In this document: positions 9,068-18,494 of the stretch, piece by piece
Position numbering within the stretch: the stretch's first letter is position 1
How the letters are laid out: every line of letters starts with the position of its first letter
Source: Verrucomicrobiota bacterium
GTDB lineage: Bacteria; Verrucomicrobiota; Verrucomicrobiia; Limisphaerales; UBA11358
DNA length: 62,752 bases
NCBI GenBank assembly: GCA_028872915.1
Contig: JAGWNY010000016.1
Location: forward strand, 1 to 62,752
Direction of reading: 5' to 3'
Translations under genes and position numbers: made by a program
Notes under the pieces: model-generated
Seen by the model: the letters and a program-made list of their open reading frames with translations, nothing else
Databases searched by the model: none
What the model was told of the DNA's origin: nothing

Positions 9068-11078
9068 GTTGAGTTAACGCCGGCGTTAGCGGCGGCGTTT
9101 GTTCTTTTTTCAAGAGTTCTTCGTAAATGTCGTGTGCAATCGGCGCGCAGGTGGGGCCGCCATAAGTCCCATTTTCGACCATGACCACGACCGCGTAACG
9201 CGGATGGTCATAGGGCGCAAAGGAGGCGAACCAGGTGGTGCGTCCGATTTCCCGGTTTTGCGCGTTCATGACCTGTGCGGTGCCTGTTTTGCCGCAGATA
9301 CGCATGGCAGGACCGACGACGGCGGCGTGGCCGGTGCCTTCCGGGTCCTCGGTTTCACCCAGCATGGCCGTGTGGAGGATTCGGAAGTAACGCCGGGGCA
9401 AGTCCAACCGGTCGCGGAACAGTCCGGGTGGAAAGCCGGTGGCGGCCTGGCCGGAGACGCCCTGTTCAGGCTCGATGCGTTCGACGAGGCGCGGCCACAG
9501 GACGGTTCCGCCGTTGGCGATGGCCGAATAAGCCACGGCGATTTGCAGCGGCGTCACCGACATTTGGCCCTGGCCGATGCAGATATTGGCTGTATCACCA
9601 TCATGCCAGTCGGGCGAATTGACCTCCTTGAGCGAAGGAAAAGACCCGGCAACCTCCTGGCGCGTGGGCAATCCGGCGCGCTCGCCGAAGTGAAATTTCT
9701 TCGCCATCCGCACAATGTTTTGAATGCCCGCGCGCAGGCCGATGGTGATGAAATAGGTGTTGCAGGAAAAAATGATGGCTCGGCGAAGATTGTATTGGCC
9801 CACGGGCGCCAGATCGCCGACGCGCCGACGTCCGACCATGACGTAACCCGGGTTGTCCACGAGGGCATTGGGGTCGAGTCCGTCTTCCAGGGCGGCCAGG
9901 GCGACAATGGGTTTGAAGATGGAGCCTGGGGCGTAGATGGCCTGAGTCGCGCGGTTGATTGCGGATCGCAATTCAGGGTCATTCATTTCCGCCGTTTGCT
10001 TTTGGAATTCCTGCGGCGAGAGGCCGCCGACAAAATAATTTGGATTGACGGTTGGCGAGGAGACCATGGCCAGGATGTCGCCAGTGTGGACGTTCATGAC
10101 AACGATCGCGGCGCGGGCGTCGGGGCCTTGATGGGCGGCAAGCGATTCTTCAGCGGCGCGCTGGATGTCCAGGTCAATGGTCAGGACCACGTTGTGACCG
10201 GGAACGGGAGCGTCCCATAAGCTTTCGGATTCGCGGTAGCCGAGGTTGTTGACCAGCACGGATTCGTCGCCAGCGTGCCCATGCAACACGTCATCGAACC
10301 CTCCTTCAATGCCCACCACGCCGCGATAGTCCGGCAGGCGATAGTTAAAGGACGCGCTTTCGTCAACGGTGGAACTGTTGTCTCTTTGAACGTAACCAAG
10401 CAGGTGGCCCGCCAGGTCTCCGAACGGATACCAACGAATGGATTGGACGTCCACGTCCGCCCCGTTGCCGCCGGGGTTTTGTTCTTCAAAGCGCGCCAGT
10501 TGGCCGGGTGTCGCGTTACGGACCAGAACGAATGGAAGGGCGCGTTGCTGGTTATAGGCGCGATCAAATTTTTTTTCATCCAGCGGAACGGGCTGGCCCA
10601 GTTCCCGCCCTATTTGCGCGGCGACCCCGTCGGCAACCCGGTATCGCGCGAAGTCCTCAAATTGCCGGCGCCGTGGGAAGGAGAATTGGAAGGCTGATCG
10701 TTCCGCGGCCGTCAGGGAACGTCCCAACTGTTTTTCACGCGCGGCAATGGCCTGCTTTTGCCAGGCGAATTCCTGCCGCATTAACTGGCGGTAGGCATCC
10801 CGGAACTGGCCGCGCAAATCGTCGAGGTAAAGGCTGATGTTGTAGCTGGAGACGTTTTGGGCGAGCACGCGGCCTTCGCGGTCCATGATTCTTCCACGCA
10901 CCGCCGGAATCCGGATCGTGCGGTAGGATTGGATTTCCAGGTGGCTTTGGTATTCGCGGACGGAGACGATTTGCACCCACCAGAGACCGGCAAGCAAAAT
11001 AAACAGACCGGCGGCCAGCGCCGCGGCGACGGCGCGAAGCTGCGGATCGTTTCTTTTAAGCTCGTCGAAGATCAGCAT
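9060..11078 (-). CDS. mrdA: Penicillin-binding protein 2 (peptidoglycan transpeptidase)
   Basis: 672 residues. One N-terminal membrane anchor (LRAVAAALAAGLFILLAGLWW) is followed by the PBP dimerisation domain (PAVRGRIMDREGRVLAQN). The transpeptidase domain has the SxxK motif with the acyl-accepting serine (APGSIFKPIVAL), the SxN motif (FSCNTYF) and the KTG motif (CGKTGTAQV). It cross-links the glycan made by RodA. The extreme C-terminus (TPPLTPALTQRG) looks like a repeat-derived tail and not family sequence. It follows mreD by 6 bp. Confidence 0.95.
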   Translation of the reverse strand: MLIFDELKRNDPQLRAVAAALAAGLFILLAGLWWVQIVSVREYQSHLEIQSYRTIRIPAVRGRIMDREGRVLAQNVSSYNISLYLDDLRGQFRDAYRQLMRQEFAWQKQAIAAREKQLGRSLTAAERSAFQFSFPRRRQFEDFARYRVADGVAAQIGRELGQPVPLDEKKFDRAYNQQRALPFVLVRNATPGQLARFEEQNPGGNGADVDVQSIRWYPFGDLAGHLLGYVQRDNSSTVDESASFNYRLPDYRGVVGIEGGFDDVLHGHAGDESVLVNNLGYRESESLWDAPVPGHNVVLTIDLDIQRAAEESLAAHQGPDARAAIVVMNVHTGDILAMVSSPTVNPNYFVGGLSPQEFQKQTAEMNDPELRSAINRATQAIYAPGSIFKPIVALAALEDGLDPNALVDNPGYVMVGRRRVGDLAPVGQYNLRRAIIFSCNTYFITIGLRAGIQNIVRMAKKFHFGERAGLPTRQEVAGSFPSLKEVNSPDWHDGDTANICIGQGQMSVTPLQIAVAYSAIANGGTVLWPRLVERIEPEQGVSGQAATGFPPGLFRDRLDLPRRYFRILHTAMLGETEDPEGTGHAAVVGPAMRICGKTGTAQVMNAQNREIGRTTWFASFAPYDHPRYAVVVMVENGTYGGPTCAPIAHDIYEELLKKEQTPPLTPALTQRG

Positions 11079-11084
11079 GTTATT

Positions 11085-11648
11085 TCATTTGGTGATTTCC
11101 TTGCGGGCGCGGGAAATTTCGCGATCGGGACGAAACGTCGTTTCCTTGATTTCCTGGTAGCCGAGGGCGGAATGGCACCACTCGAACAGTGAAAAAACGA
11201 TGGGCGTGGCAATGGCGCCGCCCGCGGTCATCACGATCCATTGCCACAGCGATCCCCACCCCAGCAACGGATTTTGGCCCATGCTCAACAGGAGCAACAC
11301 CGTCAGCGCCGGCGTCAGGGCGCTGGCGGCGCCGCCCAGAACAGTTTGCGCGAACGGCAAATCCCGAAGGATCAAGTCGCGCCGCAGCCAGATGGGAAAA
11401 CCGACTGCAAAGAGTGGAAAGACGGTGACGCCGGGCGGGTTGGCCGAAAGGGAATCCAGGAACAATCCGCCCAAGACTGCCAGAAAGGAGACGGTGACGA
11501 TGTCGGTTTGCAGCGCGGCATAGATCATGAGCGCCGGCAACAAATCCACCTGGGCGCCCAACAAACGGTGCGGCAGCGAAAAAGCCGCTTCGCCAAAGGC
11601 GGCCAGGAACGCCGCCGCAAGCACCAAAATGGGATCAAAGAGTTTCAT
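11085..11648 (-). CDS. mreD: Rod shape-determining membrane protein MreD
   Basis: 187 residues with about five hydrophobic segments. Sequence conservation in this family is low; the call rests on size, topology, the motif-like stretch LLPALMIYAALQTD and LGGLFLDSLSANPPGV, and its place between mreC and mrdA. MreD is an inner-membrane part of the elongasome linking MreB filaments to the wall synthases. It lies 7 bp after mreC. Confidence 0.85.
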   Translation of the reverse strand: MKLFDPILVLAAAFLAAFGEAAFSLPHRLLGAQVDLLPALMIYAALQTDIVTVSFLAVLGGLFLDSLSANPPGVTVFPLFAVGFPIWLRRDLILRDLPFAQTVLGGAASALTPALTVLLLLSMGQNPLLGWGSLWQWIVMTAGGAIATPIVFSLFEWCHSALGYQEIKETTFRPDREISRARKEITK

Positions 11649-11655
11649 GTCATTG

Positions 11656-12459
11656 TCACCGTATCAGGACCCAAACGGTGTTTAACGCGCCGAGGTTTGC
11701 CGAAGGTTTGACGCGAGCCTCCGTGTAAAGGCCGAAGTCCGCCTGGTGAAAATCGTAAATCCGGCCGACGGGAATCCCGGCCGGGAAAATCCCGCCCTGG
11801 CCGCTGGTATAAACGTTGTCGCCGGGCTTGAGCGTGGCGCCGCCGGGCAGGTAGGTGAGGGTCAACAACGAATAGTCAAGCGGACCGCCGGCTGCCAGAA
11901 CGCCGATGTCCCGCGCGGGGTCGTCCACGGATACCGATACGCGGCAGGATGGGTCTCCGAGCAGCACGACTTGTGAATTGTATCTGCTCGTGAGGGAAAC
12001 GCGGCCTACCAGTCCCTGTGGCGTTAAGACAGGACAATCGTTCCGAATGCCGTCCGCGCTACCGGCGTCAATTTGCACCATTCGCCACCAATTTGCGGGA
12101 TCGCGCAAAATCACGCGGGCAGGCTTGAGCTTCCAGGGTTGCTGTCCGGCCCAGCCGATGGCCGCCCGCAAGGCGTCATTTTCGCGGGCAATGGCGTCGT
12201 CCTGTTGTTGATGAATTTGAAGTTCCTGGTTTTCGCGCTGGAGACGATCAATGTTGCCCAGAAGAACGCCGCGGGGCAGAAGGGCGTCAACGGCCTTTTT
12301 GGGGAGTTGTGGCGCGCTGGCGGCGAGTCCAAAAAATGGGAGGTAAAGGCTGCTGACGCCTGTTTTGAGGCGCAAAGCCAGCGGCACGGGCAGTTCCAAG
12401 AGAACCACGCCTGCCACGGCGACCGCGCCCAGCGCGATATAATGTCTTTTTCTCAGCAT
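11656..12459 (-). CDS. mreC: Rod shape-determining protein MreC
   Basis: 267 residues when started at the ATG at 12459 (MLRKRHYIALGAV); an in-frame ATG at 12531 would add 24 unlikely residues. One N-terminal membrane helix is followed by a coiled coil (about 75-110, NIDRLQRENQELQIHQQQDD) and the periplasmic beta domains (GLVGRVSLTSRYNSQVVLLGDPSC, then YTSGQGGIFPAGIPVGRI). MreC scaffolds PBP2 and the elongasome in the periplasm. It sits between mreB and mreD on the same strand. Confidence 0.93.
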   Translation of the reverse strand: MLRKRHYIALGAVAVAGVVLLELPVPLALRLKTGVSSLYLPFFGLAASAPQLPKKAVDALLPRGVLLGNIDRLQRENQELQIHQQQDDAIARENDALRAAIGWAGQQPWKLKPARVILRDPANWWRMVQIDAGSADGIRNDCPVLTPQGLVGRVSLTSRYNSQVVLLGDPSCRVSVSVDDPARDIGVLAAGGPLDYSLLTLTYLPGGATLKPGDNVYTSGQGGIFPAGIPVGRIYDFHQADFGLYTEARVKPSANLGALNTVWVLIR

Positions 12460-12527
12460 CCTGCATTCGCCGGACCGGTCAGTCCGGGCAGCAGGCAAAC
12501 GCGGGGTGTTGGCCCCGCCGGGAAGAA

Positions 12528-13556
12528 TCAATACTTGGCGGAGGCAGCCACGCGTTTGAGGAACTGAATTTCCTGCAAGACGCGGCCGGTGCCCTCAGCC
12601 ACAGCGCTCATGGGGTCGTCGGCCAGATGAACGGGGAGGCTTGTTTCCTCCGCGACCAGCCGGTCTATTCCGCGCAACAAGGAGCCGCCGCCGGCCATAA
12701 CCAGGCCGCGATCCACGAGATCGGCGGCCAGTTCGGGCGGGCAGCGTTCCAAGGTCAGACGGACGGATTCCAAAATGCTCGAGAGCGGTTCCTGCAATGC
12801 TTCGCGAATTTCCTCGGAACGAATCGTCAATGTCTTGGGCAGACCCGTTCCCAGGTCCCGGCCCTTGACATCCATGGTTAATTCCTGTTCCAGCGGAAAC
12901 GCCGAACCGATGCGTATTTTGATTTCTTCAGCGGTGCGTTCGCCTATCATCATATTGTAGGCCCGTTTCATGTGCGCGACGATGGTTTCGTCAAATTCGT
13001 CTCCGCCCACCCTCAGGCTGCGGCTGAAGACGATCCCGGCCAGCGAAATGATTGCGATTTCGCAAGTCCCGCCGCCGATATCCACGATCATGTTTCCCGC
13101 CGGTTCGTGAACCGGCAGACCCACGCCAATGGCCGACGCCATGGGCTGGTCAATCAGGATGACGTCCCGGGCGCCGGCATGCATGGCGGAGTCCTTGACC
13201 GCCCGCTTTTCGACTTCTGTGATTCCCGAAGGGATGGCTACGACAACACGCGGCGCGATCAACTTGCGGTGATGCACCTTCTGGATGAAATGCCGCAGCA
13301 TGGCCTCGGTGATTTCGAAGTCAGCGATCACCCCGTCCTTCATGGGGCGGATGGCAACGATGTTGCCGGGCGTGCGGCCCAGCATTCGTTTGGCTTCTTC
13401 GCCGACGGCCAGGACGTTGGTCGTACCCGCTTGGATTGCCACCACGGAAGGCTCGCGCAGGACGATTCCGCGGTCCCGCACATAGACGAGCGAATTGGCA
13501 GTGCCCAAGTCTATTCCAATATCGTTGGAAAACAGGCTCTTAAGTTGCGCAAACAT
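12528..13556 (-). CDS. mreB: Actin-like cell-shape protein MreB
   Basis: 342 residues from the ATG at 13556 (MFAQLKSLFSNDIGIDLGTA), preferred over an ATG at 13643 because it gives the normal MreB N-terminus. ATP-binding motifs are clear: phosphate 1 IGIDLGTANSLVYV, phosphate 2 NMIVDIGGGTCEIAII and adenosine GLVMAGGGSLLRGID. MreB polymerises under the membrane and guides lateral wall synthesis. It is first in the operon mreB-mreC-mreD-mrdA-rodA-rng. The promoter is expected in the 146-bp gap shared with divergent ruvX, but I could not place it. Confidence 0.97.
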   Translation of the reverse strand: MFAQLKSLFSNDIGIDLGTANSLVYVRDRGIVLREPSVVAIQAGTTNVLAVGEEAKRMLGRTPGNIVAIRPMKDGVIADFEITEAMLRHFIQKVHHRKLIAPRVVVAIPSGITEVEKRAVKDSAMHAGARDVILIDQPMASAIGVGLPVHEPAGNMIVDIGGGTCEIAIISLAGIVFSRSLRVGGDEFDETIVAHMKRAYNMMIGERTAEEIKIRIGSAFPLEQELTMDVKGRDLGTGLPKTLTIRSEEIREALQEPLSSILESVRLTLERCPPELAADLVDRGLVMAGGGSLLRGIDRLVAEETSLPVHLADDPMSAVAEGTGRVLQEIQFLKRVAASAKY

Positions 13557-13702
13557 GAATTTGCCTACTGTCAAAGGCCAGTAAAACAGATTGGCTGGCG
13601 CGAGGTCAAGCGGTGAATAACTTTTTTCGCGCCCTGATTTCAAGGCGGTCTGGCGAGCCGGACATTGATTTGGAGAGGGCCACCGAATAGGCTGGGTGCG
13701 CT

Positions 13703-14137
13703 TTGAGAATCCTTGCCCTGGATTATGGAAGCAAGCGCATTGGCGTGGCGGTCAGCGATGAGACCGGCACGATCGCGCAGCCCTTGGAATCGGTTCCGGC
13801 GGCGCCGTTTGCGGATTTTCTGGCGCGCCTGAAGGTGCTCATTGCCGAAAAAGAGGCTGACCTCATTCTTATTGGCCTGCCGCGGAACATGGATGGCAGC
13901 CATGGCCCGGCGGCCCGGCGCGCGGAGGCGTTTGCGGCGGCATTGAAGACAGCGGTGCCGACCCCGGTCCGGCTGCGGGACGAACGCCTGACGACGCTGC
14001 AAGCCTCGCGGGCGTTGATCGAAGGAAACGTGCGGCGGGCGAAACGAAAAATGAAAATAGACAAAATGGCCGCCGCCATTCTTTTGCAAAGCTATCTTGA
14101 TGAAATTCATTTTATGAAAGAGGCGCACGGATCGTGA
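13703..14137 (+). CDS. ruvX: Putative pre-16S rRNA nuclease / Holliday junction resolvase (YqgF/RuvX)
   Basis: 144 residues from a TTG start at 13703. RNase H-fold motifs typical of YqgF are visible: LALDYGSKRIGVAVSDETG with the first catalytic Asp at D7, LILIGLPRNMDGSHGPAAR, and DERLTTLQASRAL followed by a K-D-x-AA-ILLQSYL tail (IDKMAAAILLQSYLDE). In E. coli the family processes the 5' end of 16S rRNA. The stop overlaps the GTG of truA by 4 bp, so these are translationally coupled. Confidence 0.92.
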   Translation: MRILALDYGSKRIGVAVSDETGTIAQPLESVPAAPFADFLARLKVLIAEKEADLILIGLPRNMDGSHGPAARRAEAFAAALKTAVPTPVRLRDERLTTLQASRALIEGNVRRAKRKMKIDKMAAAILLQSYLDEIHFMKEAHGS

Positions 14138-14907
14138 AGTTCAAGCTGGTGATTGCGTACGACGGAACCGCTTACGAAGGCTGGCAGGCGCAACGGACGG
14201 GAACAGGCGTGCAGGAAGTCGTTGAAGGCGCGCTGGCCCGGCTCCTGCGATCCCGGCCCGCCTTGCACGGGTCCAGCCGGACGGACGCGGGGGTTCACGC
14301 GCTGGGCATGGTGGCGCATCTTGAAGCGGCGCCGGGGGAGTGCCGCATGTCGGGAAGCAAGCTGGCGCTGGCCATCAATGCGCATTTGCCGGAGGACATC
14401 CGCGTACTCTCGGCATCACGGGCGGCGGCGGGGTTTCATGCGCGGTTCGATACGACTGGCAAGCAATACCGTTATTTCGTCTGGAACCATCCCGCCATGA
14501 ATCCATTGATGCGCCACCGCGCCTGGCACGTGCCGCGCCATCTCGACATGGCCCGGATGCGCGAAGCGGCAAAATACTTCGTGGGCCGGCTCGACTTTCA
14601 ATCTTTCGCCGCCAATCCAGGCTGCAAAAAAAATTCCACCATCAGAACGATCACCCGGTGCGAGGCAAAAAAAGCCGGGCCGCGCATCACGTTTATCATC
14701 GAAGGCGATGGATTTCTCTACAAAATGTGCCGGGGCATTGTGGGAACGATTGTGCAGGCCGGGCTGGGAAAGTTTCGACCCGAAGACGTCAAGAGGATGC
14801 TCGCGCAAAAAGACCGGCGGGTTGCGGGAATGAGCGCGCCGGCCCACGGGCTGGTTTTGTGGAAGGTTTTTTACGGCAGGCGGAGGGAGGCGCGGGGATT
14901 GGGATGA
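14134..14907 (+). CDS. truA: tRNA pseudouridine(38-40) synthase TruA
   Basis: 257 residues from a GTG start. The catalytic aspartate is D51 in GSSRTDAGVHALGMVAHL. Other family signatures are YDGTAYEGWQAQ near the N-terminus, SRAAAGFHARFDTTGKQYRY and GDGFLYKMCRGIVGT. It converts uridines 38-40 in the anticodon arm to pseudouridine. Four-base overlaps with both neighbours make it the middle gene of a tight tRNA/rRNA-maturation operon. Confidence 0.96.
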   Translation: MKFKLVIAYDGTAYEGWQAQRTGTGVQEVVEGALARLLRSRPALHGSSRTDAGVHALGMVAHLEAAPGECRMSGSKLALAINAHLPEDIRVLSASRAAAGFHARFDTTGKQYRYFVWNHPAMNPLMRHRAWHVPRHLDMARMREAAKYFVGRLDFQSFAANPGCKKNSTIRTITRCEAKKAGPRITFIIEGDGFLYKMCRGIVGTIVQAGLGKFRPEDVKRMLAQKDRRVAGMSAPAHGLVLWKVFYGRRREARGLG

Positions 14908-15377
14908 ACATCGTGCTTGTGGAGCCGGAGATTCCGCCGAATACGGGCAACGTGGCGCGGCTTTGCGCCGCAACGAATTCGGCGCTGCATTTGATTGAGC
15001 CACTGGGATTTGGGCTGGACGACCGGCGGCTGAAGCGGGCGGGAATGGATTACTGGCGGCACGTCCAATGGCATCGGTGGAAAAGCTGGGAGGCTTTCGT
15101 GAAACAACTTCCCGCCGATGCCCGGCTTTGGCTGATCGAATCGAACGGGCCGATGATTTACAGCCACGCAAAATTCCTGGCGGGCGATTTTCTGGTGTTC
15201 GGGCGGGAGACGGCGGGTTTGCCGCGGTCATTGCTGGAACAAAACCGCGGGCGCTGGCTGCGGATACCCATGTCGAATCCGGTGTCGAGGTCATTGAATC
15301 TTTCAAATTGCGTGGCGCTGGTTTTGTTTGAGGCGCTGCGGCAGCAGGGATTTGGGAAAACCGGAAACAGCGGCTGA
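14904..15377 (+). CDS. trmL: tRNA (cytidine/uridine-2'-O-)-methyltransferase TrmL
   Basis: 157 residues from the ATG at 14904 that overlaps the truA stop. It belongs to the SPOUT (SpoU) knot methyltransferases: PEIPPNTGNVARLCAATN at the N-terminus, LVFGRETAGLP, and the knot motif IPMSNPVSRSLNLSNCVALV. The size matches TrmL, a minimal SPOUT enzyme that methylates the wobble ribose of tRNA-Leu using S-adenosylmethionine. It ends the ruvX-truA-trmL operon. Confidence 0.93.
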   Translation: MNIVLVEPEIPPNTGNVARLCAATNSALHLIEPLGFGLDDRRLKRAGMDYWRHVQWHRWKSWEAFVKQLPADARLWLIESNGPMIYSHAKFLAGDFLVFGRETAGLPRSLLEQNRGRWLRIPMSNPVSRSLNLSNCVALVLFEALRQQGFGKTGNSG

Positions 15378-15523
15378 AGAGTGCGTCATTTTCTGCCAAT
15401 CCAAGTCAAACGAATACCAGAGTGGGAAACAAAAAACCCCGCCAGCCCGTCATGCCAAAATCAGCACAAGGGCGACGCGGGCGCCCGCTTCCCGCGATGA
15501 AATCCTCCGGCGGTTGCGGAGGA

Positions 15524-15634
15524 TCAGTGGCTGGCCACGACGGCCGCGACTGTCAGGACAAAGATGAATGCCATGCCTGTCTGGGCCACCGCCAGGGTGC
15601 TCGCAAGGATCGGCAGAAACAGCATCGGATGCAT
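15524..15634 (-). CDS. 36-residue hydrophobic membrane peptide
   Basis: A small ORF starting at an ATG at 15634 with an AGGAA Shine-Dalgarno about five bases upstream. It encodes 36 residues that are almost all hydrophobic (FLPILASTLAVAQTGMAFIF, then VLTVAAVV), enough for one transmembrane helix. It lies about 120 bp downstream of lpd on the same strand, so it may be the end of the pyruvate dehydrogenase transcript or an independent gene. A hairpin with an 8-bp stem (15502-15509 with 15517-15524) reaches its stop codon. I know no family for it; the ribosome-binding site is the main support. Confidence 0.45.
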   Translation of the reverse strand: MHPMLFLPILASTLAVAQTGMAFIFVLTVAAVVASH

Positions 15635-15752
15635 AACGTTCCTTTCGTTTTTTTGGCGGCATTCGGTTGCCGCCATGAGCGGACCGTAAAGGCGGCAGTG
15701 GAAAGAAGCAAGCCTGATTCGATGCAGTGAAACACCTGATGTCGCCGCCTGA

Positions 15753-17144
15753 TTACTTGCGCCGCGGCGGGGCGTGGATGCATTCGCCGTGAACGGCGTG
15801 GGCCGCTTCCATCCACATTTCGCTGAACGTGGGGTGCGCGTGAATGGCGCGGCCCAAGTCGCGCGCGGTCAGTTCGGCGCGGATGGCAATGGCAGCCTCG
15901 GCAATGAGGTCGGTGGCGCGCGGGCCAACGGCGGCGGCGCCGAGCAACTGGTCCGTTGCGTCATCGGCAATCCATTTTACAAAGCCGGTGGTTTCATCCA
16001 GGGCAATGGCCTTGCCGAGGGCGGAGAAGCGGAACCTGCCTGTTTTGACGGCGCGGTTTTGTTTTTTTGCGTCGTCTTCGGACAGGCCCACGGAGCCGAT
16101 TTCCGGCGAGGTGAAAATCACGTTGGGAACGATGGTTTCATGCTTGCGCGGCTTCGCGCCGACGGCATTTTCCGCGGCAGCGATGCCCTGGGCGGTGGCG
16201 TAATGGGCGAGTTGGATTTTTCCGGTGACGTCGCCGATGGCGAAGATATTCCCAACGGCGGTGCGGCAATAATCATCGGCCTCGATGAAACCGCGTTCGT
16301 TTGTCTTCAAACCGGCATTTTCCAACGCCAGGCGGTCGGCGACGGGTTTGCGGCCAACGGCGCACAGGAGCAGGTCGGCGGAGAGGGTTTCGTCGCCGCA
16401 TTTGCCGCGAACGGATTGGTCGTCGGCCGAAATATGTTCGAGGGGCTTGCCGGCAAGGATGCGGATGGCGAGGTTTTTTTCCACGTGCCCGCGGACTTCG
16501 CGCCGCACGTCGGCATCGGCGAGCAGGAGGATGTCTTCGAGCAATTCGACGATGGTGACTTTGACGCCGAGCATGGCGGCCATGCAGGCAAGTTCGCAGC
16601 CGATGAAGCCGCCGCCGAGGACGATCATCGAGGCGGGCAATTGCTTGAGGTCCAGAAAGGCGCGGCTTTCGACGACGCGCGGATGTTTTGGCAAAAAACC
16701 CGGCATGGCGGAAGTGGAGCCGGTGGCGAGGATGGTTTTCTTTGCGCCGATGCGGACGGGGCCGTCGGCGGTCGCAATTTCAATGGTGTTGCGGTCCACG
16801 AATGAGCCAACGCCTGCAAATGATTTGACGCGGTTGCCGGCCAGCAACTGCCGGATGCCGTTGCGGAGAAGGCCGACGGTCTTGTCCTTGTGGGCAATCA
16901 TGGCGGCGTAATTCACCGCGGCGCCGGTGACGGTGATGCCGAGCGCGGCGGAATGCTTGATTTTCTCGAAAATTTCGGAGGCGCCAATGAGGGCCTTGGT
17001 GGGGATGCAACCCCAGTTGAGGCAGGTGCCGCCGAGTTGTTCCTTTTCGATAATGGCGGCGCTGGCGCCGAGTTGGGCGGCGCGGATGGCGGCGGGATAG
17101 CCGCCGGGGCCGGCGCCAATGACTACGATGTCAAATGTTTCCAT
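15753..17144 (-). CDS. lpdA: Dihydrolipoamide dehydrogenase (E3)
   Basis: 463 residues, full length for the family. An N-terminal FAD Rossmann motif (VVIGAGPGGYPAA) is followed by the redox disulfide C41/C46 (GGTCLNWGCIPTK), an NAD-binding motif (IVLGGGFIGCELACMAAMLG) and the C-terminal active-site His-Glu pair H437/E442 (HAHPTFSE). It reoxidises the dihydrolipoyl arms of E2 with NAD+. The start overlaps the end of the E2 gene by 22 bp, so E2 and E3 are co-translated. Confidence 0.96.
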   Translation of the reverse strand: METFDIVVIGAGPGGYPAAIRAAQLGASAAIIEKEQLGGTCLNWGCIPTKALIGASEIFEKIKHSAALGITVTGAAVNYAAMIAHKDKTVGLLRNGIRQLLAGNRVKSFAGVGSFVDRNTIEIATADGPVRIGAKKTILATGSTSAMPGFLPKHPRVVESRAFLDLKQLPASMIVLGGGFIGCELACMAAMLGVKVTIVELLEDILLLADADVRREVRGHVEKNLAIRILAGKPLEHISADDQSVRGKCGDETLSADLLLCAVGRKPVADRLALENAGLKTNERGFIEADDYCRTAVGNIFAIGDVTGKIQLAHYATAQGIAAAENAVGAKPRKHETIVPNVIFTSPEIGSVGLSEDDAKKQNRAVKTGRFRFSALGKAIALDETTGFVKWIADDATDQLLGAAAVGPRATDLIAEAAIAIRAELTARDLGRAIHAHPTFSEMWMEAAHAVHGECIHAPPRRK

Positions 17145-18469
17145 AATTCGATGTCCTCAAGCTTTTGTTTTATCGCGTTGACGAAGCGGGCGGCCATGGC
17201 CCCGTCCACGATGCGGTGATCGGATGAAAGTGTGATTTTCATGATGGAGCGGACAACAACGCGGTCCTCGAGCACGACGGCTTTTTTGACGGTACTGGAT
17301 ACGGCCAGGATGGCGCTCTCGCCGGGATTGATGATGGCGGTGAAATTTTCCACGTCCATCATTCCCATGTTGGAAATGGTGAAGGTGCCGCCGATCATAT
17401 CGTCGGGGCCGAGTTTTCCGGCGCGGGCTTTGTCGGCAAGCTCCCTGGCGGAACGGTTCAACTCCAGCAGCGTCAATTCGTCGGCGTTGCGAATGACCGG
17501 CACCACGAGGCCCTGCTCCAGGGAAACGGCAATGCCCAGGTGGACGCGGCTGCGCCATTGGACGGTTTTTCCGTCGGTGGTGCTGTTGACGTCGGGAAAT
17601 TCCTTGAGGGCGAGCACGACGGCTTCGGAGATGAAATCGGTGACGGTCAAGGGCGCACCTTTGGCCTTCAAATCGGCGCGCAACGCGAGCAAATCGGTCA
17701 TGTCCACGGCCACGGTCACGAAGAAATGGGGGGCGGTAACGACGCTTTGCCAGAGGCGTTGGGCAATGGTCTGGCGCATCTTGCTCATGGCGCGGGGCCG
17801 TTCGGCAAGCGCGCGATCCACGTCTGCCAGGGTGACGCGTTCGCCATCGGCGGCGCGGGCAACGGCCAGAATGTCCAATTTTTCCAGGGCGGCTTTTTGT
17901 TTGGCGGCGGGCGAAATGCGCAGATTATCGTAGCCGCTCTGCCGCAAATAGTTGCGCACGTCTTTTTCCACCACTCGGCCTTCGGGGCCGGTTCCGGGAA
18001 TGCCGGAGGGATCAATGACGCAATCGCGCGCCAGAGCCGCCGCACGCGGACTGATGCGGAAAATCGCTGGAGCCTGGGGGCTGGCGGCAGGCATCCTGGA
18101 TTGGGGAAGAATGGCTGCGGCGACGGGGGCCGTTATTGGCTGCATGGCAGGACGCCCCGGCGCTGGCGCTGCGGCTGGCTTGGGCGCGGCGGGGGCCGGA
18201 GCGGGCGGGGTGACGGCGGGAATCGGTTCGCCGGGAGTTCCGAGAAAGCCGACGGTGCTTTGGACGGGCACATTCACGCGGGGCGGGACGATGATTTTGA
18301 GCAAGGCGCCTTCCTCGAAGCTCTGCACTTCCATGACGGATTTGTCCGTCTCGACGGTGAAGAGGACGTCGCCTTTGCCTACCTTGTCGCCTTCCTTTTT
18401 GAGCCATTCGACGATGGCGCTTTCTTCGGTCATTTGACCGAACTTCGGCATGATGATGGGGGTAGCCAT
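17123..18469 (-). CDS. pdhC: Pyruvate dehydrogenase E2, dihydrolipoamide acetyltransferase
   Basis: 448 residues from the ATG at 18469, preceded by a GAAGGAA ribosome-binding site; the longer open frame upstream is read-through inside the E1 gene. A lipoyl domain lies at 1-80 with lipoyl-lysine K43 (VETDKSVMEV), then an Ala/Pro-rich linker, a peripheral-subunit-binding domain ([20 protein letters not shown]) around 175-215, and the catalytic acyltransferase domain ending with the HxxxDG motif (SSDHRIVDGAMAARF). It transfers the acetyl group from the lipoyl arm to CoA and forms the core of the complex. One lipoyl domain only. Confidence 0.94.
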   Translation of the reverse strand: MATPIIMPKFGQMTEESAIVEWLKKEGDKVGKGDVLFTVETDKSVMEVQSFEEGALLKIIVPPRVNVPVQSTVGFLGTPGEPIPAVTPPAPAPAAPKPAAAPAPGRPAMQPITAPVAAAILPQSRMPAASPQAPAIFRISPRAAALARDCVIDPSGIPGTGPEGRVVEKDVRNYLRQSGYDNLRISPAAKQKAALEKLDILAVARAADGERVTLADVDRALAERPRAMSKMRQTIAQRLWQSVVTAPHFFVTVAVDMTDLLALRADLKAKGAPLTVTDFISEAVVLALKEFPDVNSTTDGKTVQWRSRVHLGIAVSLEQGLVVPVIRNADELTLLELNRSARELADKARAGKLGPDDMIGGTFTISNMGMMDVENFTAIINPGESAILAVSSTVKKAVVLEDRVVVRSIMKITLSSDHRIVDGAMAARFVNAIKQKLEDIELWKHLTS

Positions 18470-18494
18470 GATTTCCTTCTTCCTTTGCGCCTGA

